DNA of 41,458 nucleotides, taken from positions 1 to 41,458 of the IMG/VR virus record IMGVR_UViG_3300023223_000229; one strand, 5' to 3'. Numbering within the stretch: position 1 is the stretch's first letter; each line of letters begins with the position of its first letter. The notes under the pieces are model-generated. The model ran no database searches. It saw nothing but the letters and a program-made list of their open reading frames with translations, and had not been told where the DNA came from. Position numbers and translations under genes: made by a program. Positions 29,924 to 37,883 of the stretch are shown piece by piece. This stretch comes from a virus.

Positions 29924-30942
29924 TATACTGTTCCTCCTTTTTTAGTTGCTAAATCTAAAAATTTCCATTCATTATCTGCATAGTAAAATAAATATGCATC
30001 GTTCTTAGTTTGCAATACTGCATCTCCTTGCGTTCCTCCAAAGGCAACGGTACAAGGAGATTGTACATTAAAGCTTTCATTAGCATCATATACTATAAAT
30101 GACCCTCTGAAAACATTAGCTATAAAAAGACGTACAGAGTTAGATGTAGTATCCACTATATTAGTACCGTTATTAGTAAGAGTTTCATTAGCTGTAATAT
30201 AATAAATGTGGTTTAATCCATCTACTTTGTCTTCAAATTCTAGCAATGTAACTCTTACCCAAGGCGATGTATTGTTAAAAGCAGCAGCTCTAACTAGCAA
30301 TGCACTTCCATCCTCTTTTTTCATATTAACAGCAATAACATCGCCACTTAATGACTCTGCTGGATGGTCAAATATGAACTCCAACGCATCACCTTCTACG
30401 CCATCAACAGCAATTGTTTGTGAAAATTTAACTGTGCCTGTTTCACTATCCGCCCTTAAAGTGTATTCCATTTCGCCTATATAATCCTCTCCAAGGATAA
30501 CTTCTAGTCTCAATACTGACTCATTGGCAGTTAGAGTTAATACTTGTGTATAAGTCACATTGATAGAAGCATGAGCTGTTGCGCCCGCAGGTGTAATAGC
30601 TAAGGGTACGCCATTGCGTGAATAAATTCTAGTAGAAGGATTAATAACTAGAGAACCGTTACCTCCATCATATTGTCTAACCCCTTGCCATTGAGGAAAC
30701 CAGTGTATGTTTGAGTTATTATTTTTAAAGAAAGTATTTTCTCCACCTGAGCTCATTGTATGCATATCTCCAAGACTAAATGAGTTTAATCCTGCTTTTA
30801 AGCTTGCACCTGTAGAAAGCTCATTTGCCTCTTCGTTAAAACTAAGATTATTTAAGACTGCTAATTGTTCCGCTGTTAAGCCAGAGCCTCCTGGAGCGCC
30901 ACCGCCCCCGCCCCCGCCTAATGATCCTGTTCTTGATGGCAT
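29923..30942 (-). CDS. Putative head or capsid fibre with polyglycine start
   Basis: A 339-residue protein opening with an unusual Gly/Pro-rich segment (residues 8-20) followed by GLTAEQLAVLNNL, a motif of phage fibre N-termini. The rest is beta-rich with Thr/Asn/Gly repeats. The strong site AAGGAGG precedes it. Location in the head module suggests a capsid fibre rather than a tail fibre. Confidence 0.5.
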   Translation of the reverse strand: MPSRTGSLGGGGGGGAPGGSGLTAEQLAVLNNLSFNEEANELSTGASLKAGLNSFSLGDMHTMSSGGENTFFKNNNSNIHWFPQWQGVRQYDGGNGSLVINPSTRIYSRNGVPLAITPAGATAHASINVTYTQVLTLTANESVLRLEVILGEDYIGEMEYTLRADSETGTVKFSQTIAVDGVEGDALEFIFDHPAESLSGDVIAVNMKKEDGSALLVRAAAFNNTSPWVRVTLLEFEDKVDGLNHIYYITANETLTNNGTNIVDTTSNSVRLFIANVFRGSFIVYDANESFNVQSPCTVAFGGTQGDAVLQTKNDAYLFYYADNEWKFLDLATKKGGTV

Positions 30943-31173
30943 CTAATCCTCCTTAAGTACGCATAGAACCGTAGTTCCAGAAGTTACCCAAACATCAACG
31001 TTATGATCTAAAAGAACATCATCATGTGCTTTTAAAATCCTAAACCCATCTACTCCGTTTGAGTAGTTTATTTCTTTGTTTATTTTGTTCTCTAGAATCA
31101 TTGTTCCAGTAGTTCCTACTTCGACTGTTGTTTTTACCTCTGTGACTTCTACGTCTGTGTATATTACCGCCAT
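30943..31173 (-). CDS. Small beta-rich virion protein
   Basis: A 76-residue protein with a Val/Thr-rich strand pattern (VEVTEVKTTVEVGTTGTMILEN) and a C-terminal strand (DVWVTSGTTVLCVL). No family recognised. It sits between the fibre genes and may be a fibre clamp or decoration subunit. Confidence 0.5.
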   Translation of the reverse strand: MAVIYTDVEVTEVKTTVEVGTTGTMILENKINKEINYSNGVDGFRILKAHDDVLLDHNVDVWVTSGTTVLCVLKED

Positions 31174-31208
31174 CTTATTTTCCTTATGTTATTTTTTCTT
31201 AACCTACC

Positions 31209-32030
31209 TTAAACTGGCTGTCCAATTGCTACCAAAAAATCATTTGGAAAGCTTGTCGAATCAACCAGCAAGATATCTAATGTCGCCCAGATTCCCATAT
31301 CTTCTGAAACGTCATCAACTGTAATTTTAACATCTGTCAATCCTGGGATAACATCTTTAAATGATCGCGTGTCTTGAAAAATGCTTGAAGCGTGATTTAT
31401 AAGTGTAATTGTTTTTTTAACTTTAAATACTCCGTTTGGTCTTCTGCTTCTGTAAGAACACATTGCAAAGTTTGTGCCTGCCCCAGCGTTCCCCTCAAAA
31501 GACATACCTATCTCGCCTCTAAACAAGAAACCAACTTTATCTTTAGGAATTGTAATTACTGCCATTTGAGTTTGATTATTGCCTATCTCAATTCTTGCCT
31601 TTTCAATTGAACCACCAGAAGGAACACCACCTGCATTCGTAGTTCCAGAATAACAAAAAACAGTACCTAACAACTCTGTATTACTATCATTTTCTAGTCT
31701 AAAAACTCTTAGTAAAGACGTAGTTAAAGCTACTCTTGTTTGCCCGTTTAATGTAATAGGTTGAGATACTTGCAATCCATCAGCATCTAAACCGACAACT
31801 GTTATTATTTGCGCATCTCCTGCATTGCTAGAACTTAGACTTACAATATCAGCAGTAGTACTAAAAGGATACGTTCCTCCTGATTCCCATACGTCCTCAG
31901 GCGCACTTCCCGTTGTAATGGTGCTATTTAAACCAAACTTATCAATAGTACTCATGTCACCATATGCGCCCATTGTGACTTTTACGTCAAATGGTAAATC
32001 TTCATTAAGTATTATTTTTTTAATTGGCAT
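31209..32030 (-). CDS. Putative capsid-attached fibre or decoration protein
   Basis: A 273-residue beta-rich protein with VSLSSSNAGDAQIITVVGLDADG, ITLNGQTRVAL and FRLENDSNTELLG, a pattern I know from uncharacterised virion proteins of marine and environmental phages. Gly/Ala/Asn-rich loops fit a jelly-roll or Ig-like exterior domain. Expressed from divergent module E, opposite the rightward cassette. Confidence 0.5.
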   Translation of the reverse strand: MPIKKIILNEDLPFDVKVTMGAYGDMSTIDKFGLNSTITTGSAPEDVWESGGTYPFSTTADIVSLSSSNAGDAQIITVVGLDADGLQVSQPITLNGQTRVALTTSLLRVFRLENDSNTELLGTVFCYSGTTNAGGVPSGGSIEKARIEIGNNQTQMAVITIPKDKVGFLFRGEIGMSFEGNAGAGTNFAMCSYRSRRPNGVFKVKKTITLINHASSIFQDTRSFKDVIPGLTDVKITVDDVSEDMGIWATLDILLVDSTSFPNDFLVAIGQPV

Positions 32031-32130
32031 ATGTTACCTTTCGTAATGTTTGTTTTTTTATTCTCTTATTATACCACTTATTCTTGCTTTTGGTTTGGGG
32101 TAGTGGTATAGTAAATAAAAAGGATAGAAG
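32031..32130. promoter_or_regulatory. Divergent promoter module E
   Basis: Leftward TGGTATAAT at 32068-32076 (minus) and rightward TGGTATAGT at 32104-32112, with the GTTAC-CTTTC-GTAAT leader hairpin. Confidence 0.7.
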
Positions 32131-32235
32131 ATGACATACAAAAAAAAGAAAGAAGTTTGGGACAGAGGTGGATTTATTTTTGTAAGATTTAATCCAACTA
32201 CAAAAGAATATGAATATACAATACAAGAGGGATAG
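32131..32235 (+). CDS. 34-residue basic micro-protein
   Basis: ATG after AAAAGGATAGAAG. Basic start (MTYKKKKEVW), then FIFVRFNPTTKEYEY as a beta hairpin, so it may be a small folded nucleic-acid-binding peptide. No family recognised. Same position as other cassette-first genes. Confidence 0.5.
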   Translation: MTYKKKKEVWDRGGFIFVRFNPTTKEYEYTIQEG

Positions 32236-32264
32236 TATTTAATTACCAAAAGTAACACATCAAA

Positions 32265-32325
32265 AACTAACCCTAAAGAACAAGCGAAATGATTGCAATT
32301 TTCTTAGGGAGTTGGTAGAATAAAA
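32265..32325 (+). promoter_or_regulatory. Leader hairpin before the second gene of cassette E
   Basis: CCCTAAAGAA (about 32271-32280) can pair with TTTCTTAGGG (about 32302-32311) with a one-base bulge, and the flanks extend it. No T-tract. It may stabilise the transcript or regulate the 248-residue gene downstream. Coordinates are approximate. Confidence 0.3.
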
Positions 32326-32339
32326 TAAAAGGATTTAAA

Positions 32340-33086
32340 ATGGATATGGATTTAGTATTAGAACAAGAGAAAAAATATAACACTGGTAATTATATAGCGT
32401 TGTCAAAATGGAAGCAAGACCATCCAATGCACATGGATTCAGAAATGTTTGGAATAAATGAATACCCAAAGTTTGATGATGGAAATGGAGATTATAAACT
32501 TATCCGCAAAAAACACGAAGAAGTTTTAAACGCTTGGCTGTTGAATAATGATGTTAAGATTGAATTTAATGCGATGATAGAGTGGTTAAGTTTAGATGGT
32601 TGTAGTTTTATAGATGGATATAATGAAGGATTTGATTATAGATTAAAGCCTAAAGAAGTCGAAAAGACTTTAGAAGACTTGAAAAAAGAAGAGTTTACTG
32701 AGTTTGGATTTGAAGTTCCTGATTTTGAGTGTGAGATATTGAAAGAGGTTAAAGGAACAGAAACTCAATTTGTGGGATATATAAAATTAGGAGATTTAGC
32801 CGAGCCAGTTTGTTGGAATACAGACGGAAGGTGTTATGGAACATTTGATGATGATTTCGACAATAGCACTAAAGAATATAACTTGATTCCAATCAAAAAG
32901 CCTTGGTATAAGAATGAAGATTGTGTGGGGAAATTAGCTATTGCCGAAGGTGGGTGCATGGTTATTATACAGAGGTCTTATTTTGAAAAAGGATATGCAA
33001 TGACCGCAGAATATAGCAGTTGCCCTCTTAAGTTTTTAAGACTAGCAACAAACGAAGAAATAGATTCTTTAAAGACTAAGGGTTAA
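32340..33086 (+). CDS. Large moron protein with phage WL-GYNxGFxYRLKPK motif
   Basis: A 248-residue acidic protein. Residues 77-109 contain MIEWLSLDGCSFIDGYNEGF followed by DYRLKPK, a motif recurring in small phage proteins. The C-terminal part (SSCPLKFLRLATNEEI) also looks domain-like. Function unknown. Ribosome site AAAAGGATTTAAA. Confidence 0.62.
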   Translation: MDMDLVLEQEKKYNTGNYIALSKWKQDHPMHMDSEMFGINEYPKFDDGNGDYKLIRKKHEEVLNAWLLNNDVKIEFNAMIEWLSLDGCSFIDGYNEGFDYRLKPKEVEKTLEDLKKEEFTEFGFEVPDFECEILKEVKGTETQFVGYIKLGDLAEPVCWNTDGRCYGTFDDDFDNSTKEYNLIPIKKPWYKNEDCVGKLAIAEGGCMVIIQRSYFEKGYAMTAEYSSCPLKFLRLATNEEIDSLKTKG

Positions 33087-33097
33087 TCCCTTTAGTC
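33074..33097. terminator. Convergent hairpin terminator of cassette E
   Basis: GACTAAGGG (33074-33082) and CCCTTTAGTC (33088-33097), 9 bp with one bulge, loop TTAAT. The stops of both converging genes lie in or beside the loop. Same family as the cassette C terminator. Confidence 0.58.
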
Positions 33098-33967
33098 GAT
33101 AATCCCTTCCGACAAACAGCGACAATTAAAATCAATCCCAGGATGCAGTTCTACACCTCCAATACTCGAACGCTTTAACCACTTAGTATCGTTAATATTA
33201 TTTTTATAAACTGTTGCATTATCCCATCTACAAATTTTACCCTCCATAACTTTATGATTATCTCTCACACGTTCATCTTTTGATGTTCTGAATATATACT
33301 CACTGATTCCAACGCTTTCTTGTCTTGCTTTGTTTAGGTTAGCGTTAATGGTTTCAACTTCATTACGTGAAATAAATTTGATCCTATTTTCAAGTTTTCC
33401 AAACACTGACGATATATTCTTAATGCCTGATATCTGGCTCGTTATTTGCTTAACAGATAATCCTTCGCTAATTCCATTTTGCACAACAACTTCAATATTC
33501 TTAATAAACTCCTGAGGGATAGACTTTGTCAAAGACACGTTCTTATTCTTCTGCAACGCTACGATGTCGCCAAGACCTTCCTGTGCAATTATATCCTCTA
33601 AGTTCACACCGATTGAGTTTTTAACATTAGTAAAGAACTTAGATTTATTCGAGCGCTCTATTTGGTCCACGATTATATTAGATGTAGAATCCGCAAAGCC
33701 TGTTATATTAGAAAACTTATCTCTTAATCTATTTAATGCAGCTAATATCTCAGCAACTCCATCTGTAGTCATATTTGAGTCAAGCGTTGAGGTTTTCAGT
33801 AAAGGAATGATATTTTCTCTTACATCGTTCTTTAATTCAGCGACTAACCTTTTCAACATTTTAAGATATTTACGTTCAACGATTCTTGGCTCTTGGATGC
33901 CTTTTATATTTGGAATTCGTTTGATGTTTTTATTAGTTGCTATCTCTTTTAATTTGATTTCAGCCAT
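33092..33967 (-). CDS. Mu gpF-like minor head / head morphogenesis protein
   Basis: A 291-residue protein. The C-terminal domain has the hallmark pattern FRTSKDERVRDNHKVMEGKICRWDN followed by LHPGIDFNCRC (W-x-x-x-x-D-x-R-x-R-x-x-H, then D-x-x-C-R-C), as in Mu gpF/SPP1 gp7. These proteins act in portal assembly and DNA packaging/ejection. The N-terminal 200 residues are helical. It overlaps the portal gene as TAATG. Confidence 0.85.
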   Translation of the reverse strand: MAEIKLKEIATNKNIKRIPNIKGIQEPRIVERKYLKMLKRLVAELKNDVRENIIPLLKTSTLDSNMTTDGVAEILAALNRLRDKFSNITGFADSTSNIIVDQIERSNKSKFFTNVKNSIGVNLEDIIAQEGLGDIVALQKNKNVSLTKSIPQEFIKNIEVVVQNGISEGLSVKQITSQISGIKNISSVFGKLENRIKFISRNEVETINANLNKARQESVGISEYIFRTSKDERVRDNHKVMEGKICRWDNATVYKNNINDTKWLKRSSIGGVELHPGIDFNCRCLSEGIID

Positions 33968-35271
33968 TAGTCAACAACACTTCCATTGTCAACTTCTTTA
34001 TTCTCATTAATAAATTCTGAGATATCTCCATAAGTCTTATTAGAATTTAATTCATCTAAAACTATATCATCATTAACTACATTGTTAGTTAAATAAACTG
34101 CATCCCTTTGTGACCTAGTAAATTCAACATCTGCTTGTTCTTTCTCAGTTAATTGAAATAATGCTTTCCAGGTATAAGTAACTTCAATATCACTACCGAA
34201 TAAAGATTGACTCATAACTTTATCCAAGATGTTTAAATGCGGATTGTACTCTCTCTCTTGCATTGCGGAAATCATATCGTAGTAATTTGTCAAATCTCCA
34301 ATTTGGCTATTTCCTAATCCTTGCGCTTGAGTTCCTAGTAATTTAGTCATAGGAATCTTTGAAGCTCCTGATACTTTCTGTAAGTAAGCGTTATCTAATT
34401 CTGCAAGTCCTGCAAAGTTTGCGAATACTTTTATAAAGTCATCCTCTTTATCAAGTGCTACCCCGTTAATAGTTCCTTTAAGTTCATGCGCTAACTTTAT
34501 TCTTTTAACTGCTAGTTCGTCTTGCCCTGCTTCTACTGCTTCATTTAATCCAGCAATTTTATAAACATCAATATTAGACTCAAATAATAACCCTGATATT
34601 AAATCGCTTGAAGTCATTGCATCTTGGATAACTAACATTATTTTTTCATAGATAGATAATCCCCAGCCGTTATTTTCTCTAAGTTCTCTAATTGTTGGAC
34701 TATCACCGTTAAATTTTAATATTCTTGTATGGTGTATCTCTTGCCCTGATTCTGAATGAAGGTAGCTCGTAGGCTCGTTAAAGTTCTTAGATAATATATC
34801 TCTTTCTCTTTCGTTAGCATTAACTTCCCATCTATCCAGCACAAGCAATCTTTTAAGAGAATCCTTCTTAATGCTATTAATATTAAGCTCTTCACTTAGT
34901 TTTAATCCATCGTCAACCATCATTACGATAACTGCACCTCCGAAAACACTTGCCCATTTTCTAGCCTGTGCAAAACTTCCCTTGACATTCAATCTAGTTT
35001 CTTCTTTTTCAAACTCACTTAATTGATTATCATCTTCAATGTTTAATTCTCTCCAACTCTTAATGCTTTCATCTGCTGGAACGTCTACAACATTACTGCC
35101 CAACCAGTTTGTGACGTAAAGGTTATTAGCTGTTCTTTGGTCTATCTTTAGCCCACGCACAAAGAATGTACCTTGTCTTGGGTCTTTTCCTGTGCCTAAA
35201 GATTTATTGATGTTTTGAAATGAGTCATTAGATTTTATAGATGCTAATTTGTAGGGATTATGATTACTCAA
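33967..35271 (-). CDS. Portal protein (DUF1073)
   Basis: A 434-residue portal subunit of the DUF1073 family. Recognisable stretches are NLYVTNWLGSNVVDVPADESIKSWREL, ARKWASVFGGAVIVMMVDDG, NGWGLSIYEKIMLVIQDAMTSSDLISGLLFESNIDVYKI and LLGTQAQGLGNSQIGDLTNYYDMI. It starts at TTG after AAAAGGAATTAA. It makes the dodecameric ring that links packaging motor and neck. Confidence 0.85.
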   Translation of the reverse strand: MSNHNPYKLASIKSNDSFQNINKSLGTGKDPRQGTFFVRGLKIDQRTANNLYVTNWLGSNVVDVPADESIKSWRELNIEDDNQLSEFEKEETRLNVKGSFAQARKWASVFGGAVIVMMVDDGLKLSEELNINSIKKDSLKRLLVLDRWEVNANERERDILSKNFNEPTSYLHSESGQEIHHTRILKFNGDSPTIRELRENNGWGLSIYEKIMLVIQDAMTSSDLISGLLFESNIDVYKIAGLNEAVEAGQDELAVKRIKLAHELKGTINGVALDKEDDFIKVFANFAGLAELDNAYLQKVSGASKIPMTKLLGTQAQGLGNSQIGDLTNYYDMISAMQEREYNPHLNILDKVMSQSLFGSDIEVTYTWKALFQLTEKEQADVEFTRSQRDAVYLTNNVVNDDIVLDELNSNKTYGDISEFINENKEVDNGSVVD

Positions 35272-35294
35272 ATTAATTCCTTTTTTTTATTTCT

Positions 35295-35303
35295 ATTATA
35301 GCA
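35295..35303 (-). promoter_or_regulatory. Leftward promoter (TGCTATAAT) before the portal gene
   Basis: A perfect extended -10 overlapping the end of the terminase gene, 24 bp before the portal start. Confidence 0.6.
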
Positions 35304-35304
35304 T

Positions 35305-36711
35305 TTAATCATCCTGCATCGAAGCCATAAGACCGCCCCCGCCTTTTTTCTCCACACCTATTTCAATTGCATCCATCATAGGATCAAGAGTATCATCATG
35401 CTTGGCATTTGGAAAGGCTGTAGCTTCTGCTGTTAATTCGCTGATATCTTTTATATCTTCATTTAAATATACTCTTCCTGCTTCAATCTGTGGTGCTGTA
35501 TCATTAGCTCTCGATACTTTATCAACGCTTCTTTGTATAGCTCCTATCTTCATTTTATCTTTCTTGAAGTCTTGGATTAATGAAGAACCAGAAGACTTAT
35601 CCTCTATGTACATTTTTCTCAATGCACCGTTTATCTTATTATCATGTTTCTTATAGAACAATTTAGCTTCTTTTCTTAAATCAGGTGCTTCCCATTTTCC
35701 CCGTTTCATATCAAGCAAATAAATGTCACTATCCATTGACACACCCCAGCATTGAAGGACTGAAAAATCGTTTTGTTCTTTTGTCTTTTGTGCTGTATCT
35801 GCTGTTATGAATTTATATCTCATTTTAGGCAACACAGTCCACCATCTAAACCAAGCTAATTTAAATAAATTTCCACCTTTAATCACTGGCTCTTGTTGAA
35901 ACTGTGAGTAAAAATATCCTTTGTTTGAATCTCTCATAACTAATAAGTCTTTTGCAGGATAATACTCTTCCCAAAATGATTTATTAGTATCTTCATTTAG
36001 TGCAGGAACCTTTAAAAATGTCCAATCATCTTTGTCTTTAAATGCGTTTTGAAGTATGCAGCCTACTAAGTCCTCCATGTGTAATCTTTGCATAATGATA
36101 ATAATAGGCACGTTAGGGTTATTCTTTCTGTTTGATAGTGTTGTTTCGTACCAGTCTTTTACATTGTTAAGTTTTAATAAGCTTTTAGAATCATCTGGTT
36201 TAAGTGGATCATCAACTACAATACAACCGCCCCATTCTTCCATCGTTTTTAAACCTGCTCCATGTCCTGTGATTTGTCCGAAACTTGAAACTGCATAGAC
36301 TCCCCCTCCTGCATTTGTCTTCCATAACTTTTTAGACTGTGAATCTTTCTTAGTTTCTATTCCAAACATTGATTTGTGTTCTAATGAGTTAAATACATCT
36401 CTGATTGTTTGCGAGCTATTAGCAACTAATGTATCAGAGTATGAAGTTAATATATATTTACTGTTTGGATGCTTTGTGAAAGTCCACTCAATAAAAGTGT
36501 TTACTATTTCAGTTTTACCACTTCTAGGGGGAATATTAATAATAAGCTTTTTAGTATAGCCCAGGTAAACATTAATTAAGGCATTACATACATCTACATG
36601 AAAATCTTTGAGTATTATCTTTGAATTGTATTTTGTTTTAAAGCTCCATCTAAGATAACGTGTAAAGTCTTGTATTAGTATTTCTTTTAGTGCGTGATCG
36701 TTAATACTCAT
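35305..36711 (-). CDS. terL: Terminase large subunit
   Basis: A 468-residue packaging ATPase-nuclease. Walker A PPRSGKT (61-67), Walker B CIVVDDP (about 165), coupling motif MQRLH, and nuclease acidic residues in FITADTAQ and KHDDTLDPMMD near the C-terminus. I place the start at the ATG 36711; the frame begins at a TTG six bases earlier. The last residues are Gly-rich (EKKGGGGLMASM). It overlaps TerS by 11 nt. Confidence 0.92.
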   Translation of the reverse strand: MSINDHALKEILIQDFTRYLRWSFKTKYNSKIILKDFHVDVCNALINVYLGYTKKLIINIPPRSGKTEIVNTFIEWTFTKHPNSKYILTSYSDTLVANSSQTIRDVFNSLEHKSMFGIETKKDSQSKKLWKTNAGGGVYAVSSFGQITGHGAGLKTMEEWGGCIVVDDPLKPDDSKSLLKLNNVKDWYETTLSNRKNNPNVPIIIIMQRLHMEDLVGCILQNAFKDKDDWTFLKVPALNEDTNKSFWEEYYPAKDLLVMRDSNKGYFYSQFQQEPVIKGGNLFKLAWFRWWTVLPKMRYKFITADTAQKTKEQNDFSVLQCWGVSMDSDIYLLDMKRGKWEAPDLRKEAKLFYKKHDNKINGALRKMYIEDKSSGSSLIQDFKKDKMKIGAIQRSVDKVSRANDTAPQIEAGRVYLNEDIKDISELTAEATAFPNAKHDDTLDPMMDAIEIGVEKKGGGGLMASMQDD

Positions 36712-37261
36712 TTTCAAACTCGATCAAAGTTTCTTTTACATTTTCCTTTGTTACTTCTGTTACTTGATTCATATTGTTTTGAGTGCTTACGTTGATTTGT
36801 TGATTAGCGTGTCTTTGATTAACTCCTAATGTTATAGACGCTTTATCTATTGTTTCTTGTGCATTTTTATAATCACTAGTACCAAGCCCTACTTCTTCAA
36901 AGTTTTGAACTCCATCTCCTACGTTTATCTTCTCTAATTTTTTGTTTGATGTTAAGTGTTTGCCTAATTGACCCAAGTTTAGGTTTGTTAAATCATATAT
37001 AAAGTTACTTGCCTTTACCCTCTCTTCTACTACCTTTTCAATAGTGTTAATCTCGTGTGGATTTTTTGTGGATTTTTTAGCCATTTCATACTGTACACCT
37101 AAATCTACAATAGCCTCGTTATCTTGGGAGGTTTCAGATATAATTTTCTGTGCAGTTTTTGTGGATATTTTATAGTGTTTCGCAATAGATGTAGCACTCT
37201 TAAATTCTCCAGTTTTCCACATAGCAATTATTATGTTTTTCTTCTTAGTTGATATAGCCAT
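36701..37261 (-). CDS. terS: Terminase small subunit
   Basis: A 186-residue protein with an N-terminal HTH (ATSIAKHYKISTKTAQKIIS, residues 23-42), a central coiled region and an acidic tail, the layout of small terminase DNA-recognition subunits. Located directly upstream of TerL. Site AAAGGTAAGTA. Confidence 0.7.
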   Translation of the reverse strand: MAISTKKKNIIIAMWKTGEFKSATSIAKHYKISTKTAQKIISETSQDNEAIVDLGVQYEMAKKSTKNPHEINTIEKVVEERVKASNFIYDLTNLNLGQLGKHLTSNKKLEKINVGDGVQNFEEVGLGTSDYKNAQETIDKASITLGVNQRHANQQINVSTQNNMNQVTEVTKENVKETLIEFENEY

Positions 37262-37277
37262 TACTTACCTTTATTCA

Positions 37278-37511
37278 TTATTTATGTTCCCAATAATCGC
37301 CACATCCTCCGATATCTTGATAAATGTGTAATTGTTCACAATATCCCTTGCTTACGTTTGTATTCCAATGTTTGCAGTTAATACATTCGTGATTGTGTTC
37401 ATCTGGTCTATACCCTTCTTCTTTAAAGTCTGCGTATATTTGCTCAATTAAAGAATCGCTCATTAAACAGCAAGTATCTTTATTTTCTATTAGTGCTTGT
37501 TCTTTTGTCAT
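37278..37511 (-). CDS. Small cysteine-rich zinc-binding-like protein
   Basis: A 77-residue protein with a C-terminal CINCKHW...GYC...GGCGDYW cysteine cluster (ordered like a treble-clef zinc site) and an acidic N-terminus. Family unknown; phage proteins of this kind are often called zinc-finger proteins. It lies just upstream of TerS. Confidence 0.6.
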   Translation of the reverse strand: MTKEQALIENKDTCCLMSDSLIEQIYADFKEEGYRPDEHNHECINCKHWNTNVSKGYCEQLHIYQDIGGCGDYWEHK

Positions 37512-37534
37512 CTCTTATCCTTTATAACTTTAGA

Positions 37535-37625
37535 GAGTAGATACATTACTGGCGCATTACGACTCGCCTTAAGTTTTTTTATTTTAGGTGCTGTACTTTA
37601 CAAAACCACTCCACTTTATCTACTC
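37535..37625 (-). other. 91-bp element bounded by a 9-bp inverted repeat (tRNA-like relic?)
   Basis: GAGTAGATA (37535-37543) and TATCTACTC (37617-37625) are exact complements 91 bp apart end to end, the same span as the adjacent tRNA-like element. On the minus strand its start (AGTAGATAAAGTGGAGTGGTT) resembles the start of that element (AGTAGATAGTGGCTGAGTGG). No canonical anticodon or T-arm could be folded, although GGCG/CGCC frames a loop (37549-37566). Confidence 0.4.
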
Positions 37626-37647
37626 ACTAAAACTATAACTCTAAGAA

Positions 37648-37738
37648 TAGATAGAAGGGATTCGAACCCTCGGTAATAATTTATTATCACTCTTTAACTC
37701 TATCATTTTTGCGCCTTAAACCACTCAGCCACTATCTA
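37648..37738 (-). tRNA. Class II tRNA-like gene (Ser/Leu type), probably degenerate
   Basis: Minus strand: acceptor arm TAGATAG/CTATCTA (7 perfect pairs), TG, D-arm GCT-GAGTGGTTTAA-GGC, a long variable arm GTGATAA-TAAA-TTATTAC, and a T-arm GAGGG-TTCGAAT-CCCTT. The anticodon region (CAAAAATGATAGAGTTA) cannot form a 5-bp stem, and no U33 plus Ser/Leu anticodon is evident; 'GAT' would be the nearest loop reading. No CCA is encoded. It may be a pseudo-tRNA, or need another fold. Confidence 0.5.
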
Positions 37739-37748
37739 CTCTATAAAA

Positions 37749-37883
37749 CTATCTAAACCACTTACTAAACAATTTCCCCGAACCTTTAGCCCATATTCTA
37801 AAATATATTCTTTCCTTGACCTTGCCTTTTTTAATAGCCTTTGCATCGTTGAAATACTTTAGGAACTTATATATTAAAGTCAT
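37749..37883 (-). CDS. 44-residue basic micro-protein
   Basis: ATG at 37883 overlaps the stop of the upstream gene (TAATG). Very basic, with helix-like KAIKKGKVKERIYFRIWAKGSG and a Trp/Phe-rich end (FSKWFR). No family recognised. It ends 11 bases before the tRNA-like element. Confidence 0.5.
   Translation of the reverse strand: MTLIYKFLKYFNDAKAIKKGKVKERIYFRIWAKGSGKLFSKWFR

Noticed and set aside
30903-30918. G-rich tract (GGCGGGGGCGGGGGCGG on the minus strand) as a phase-variable tract
   Set aside because: The runs are only five G's broken by C, and encode a glycine linker. A similar run at 35334-35343 encodes the TerL Gly segment. Not a slippage-prone homopolymer.
37535-37625. Canonical tRNA gene in the 91-bp element
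   Set aside because: Only the terminal stem is clear. D, anticodon and T arms do not fold in the right places, so I report it as an element of unknown nature.
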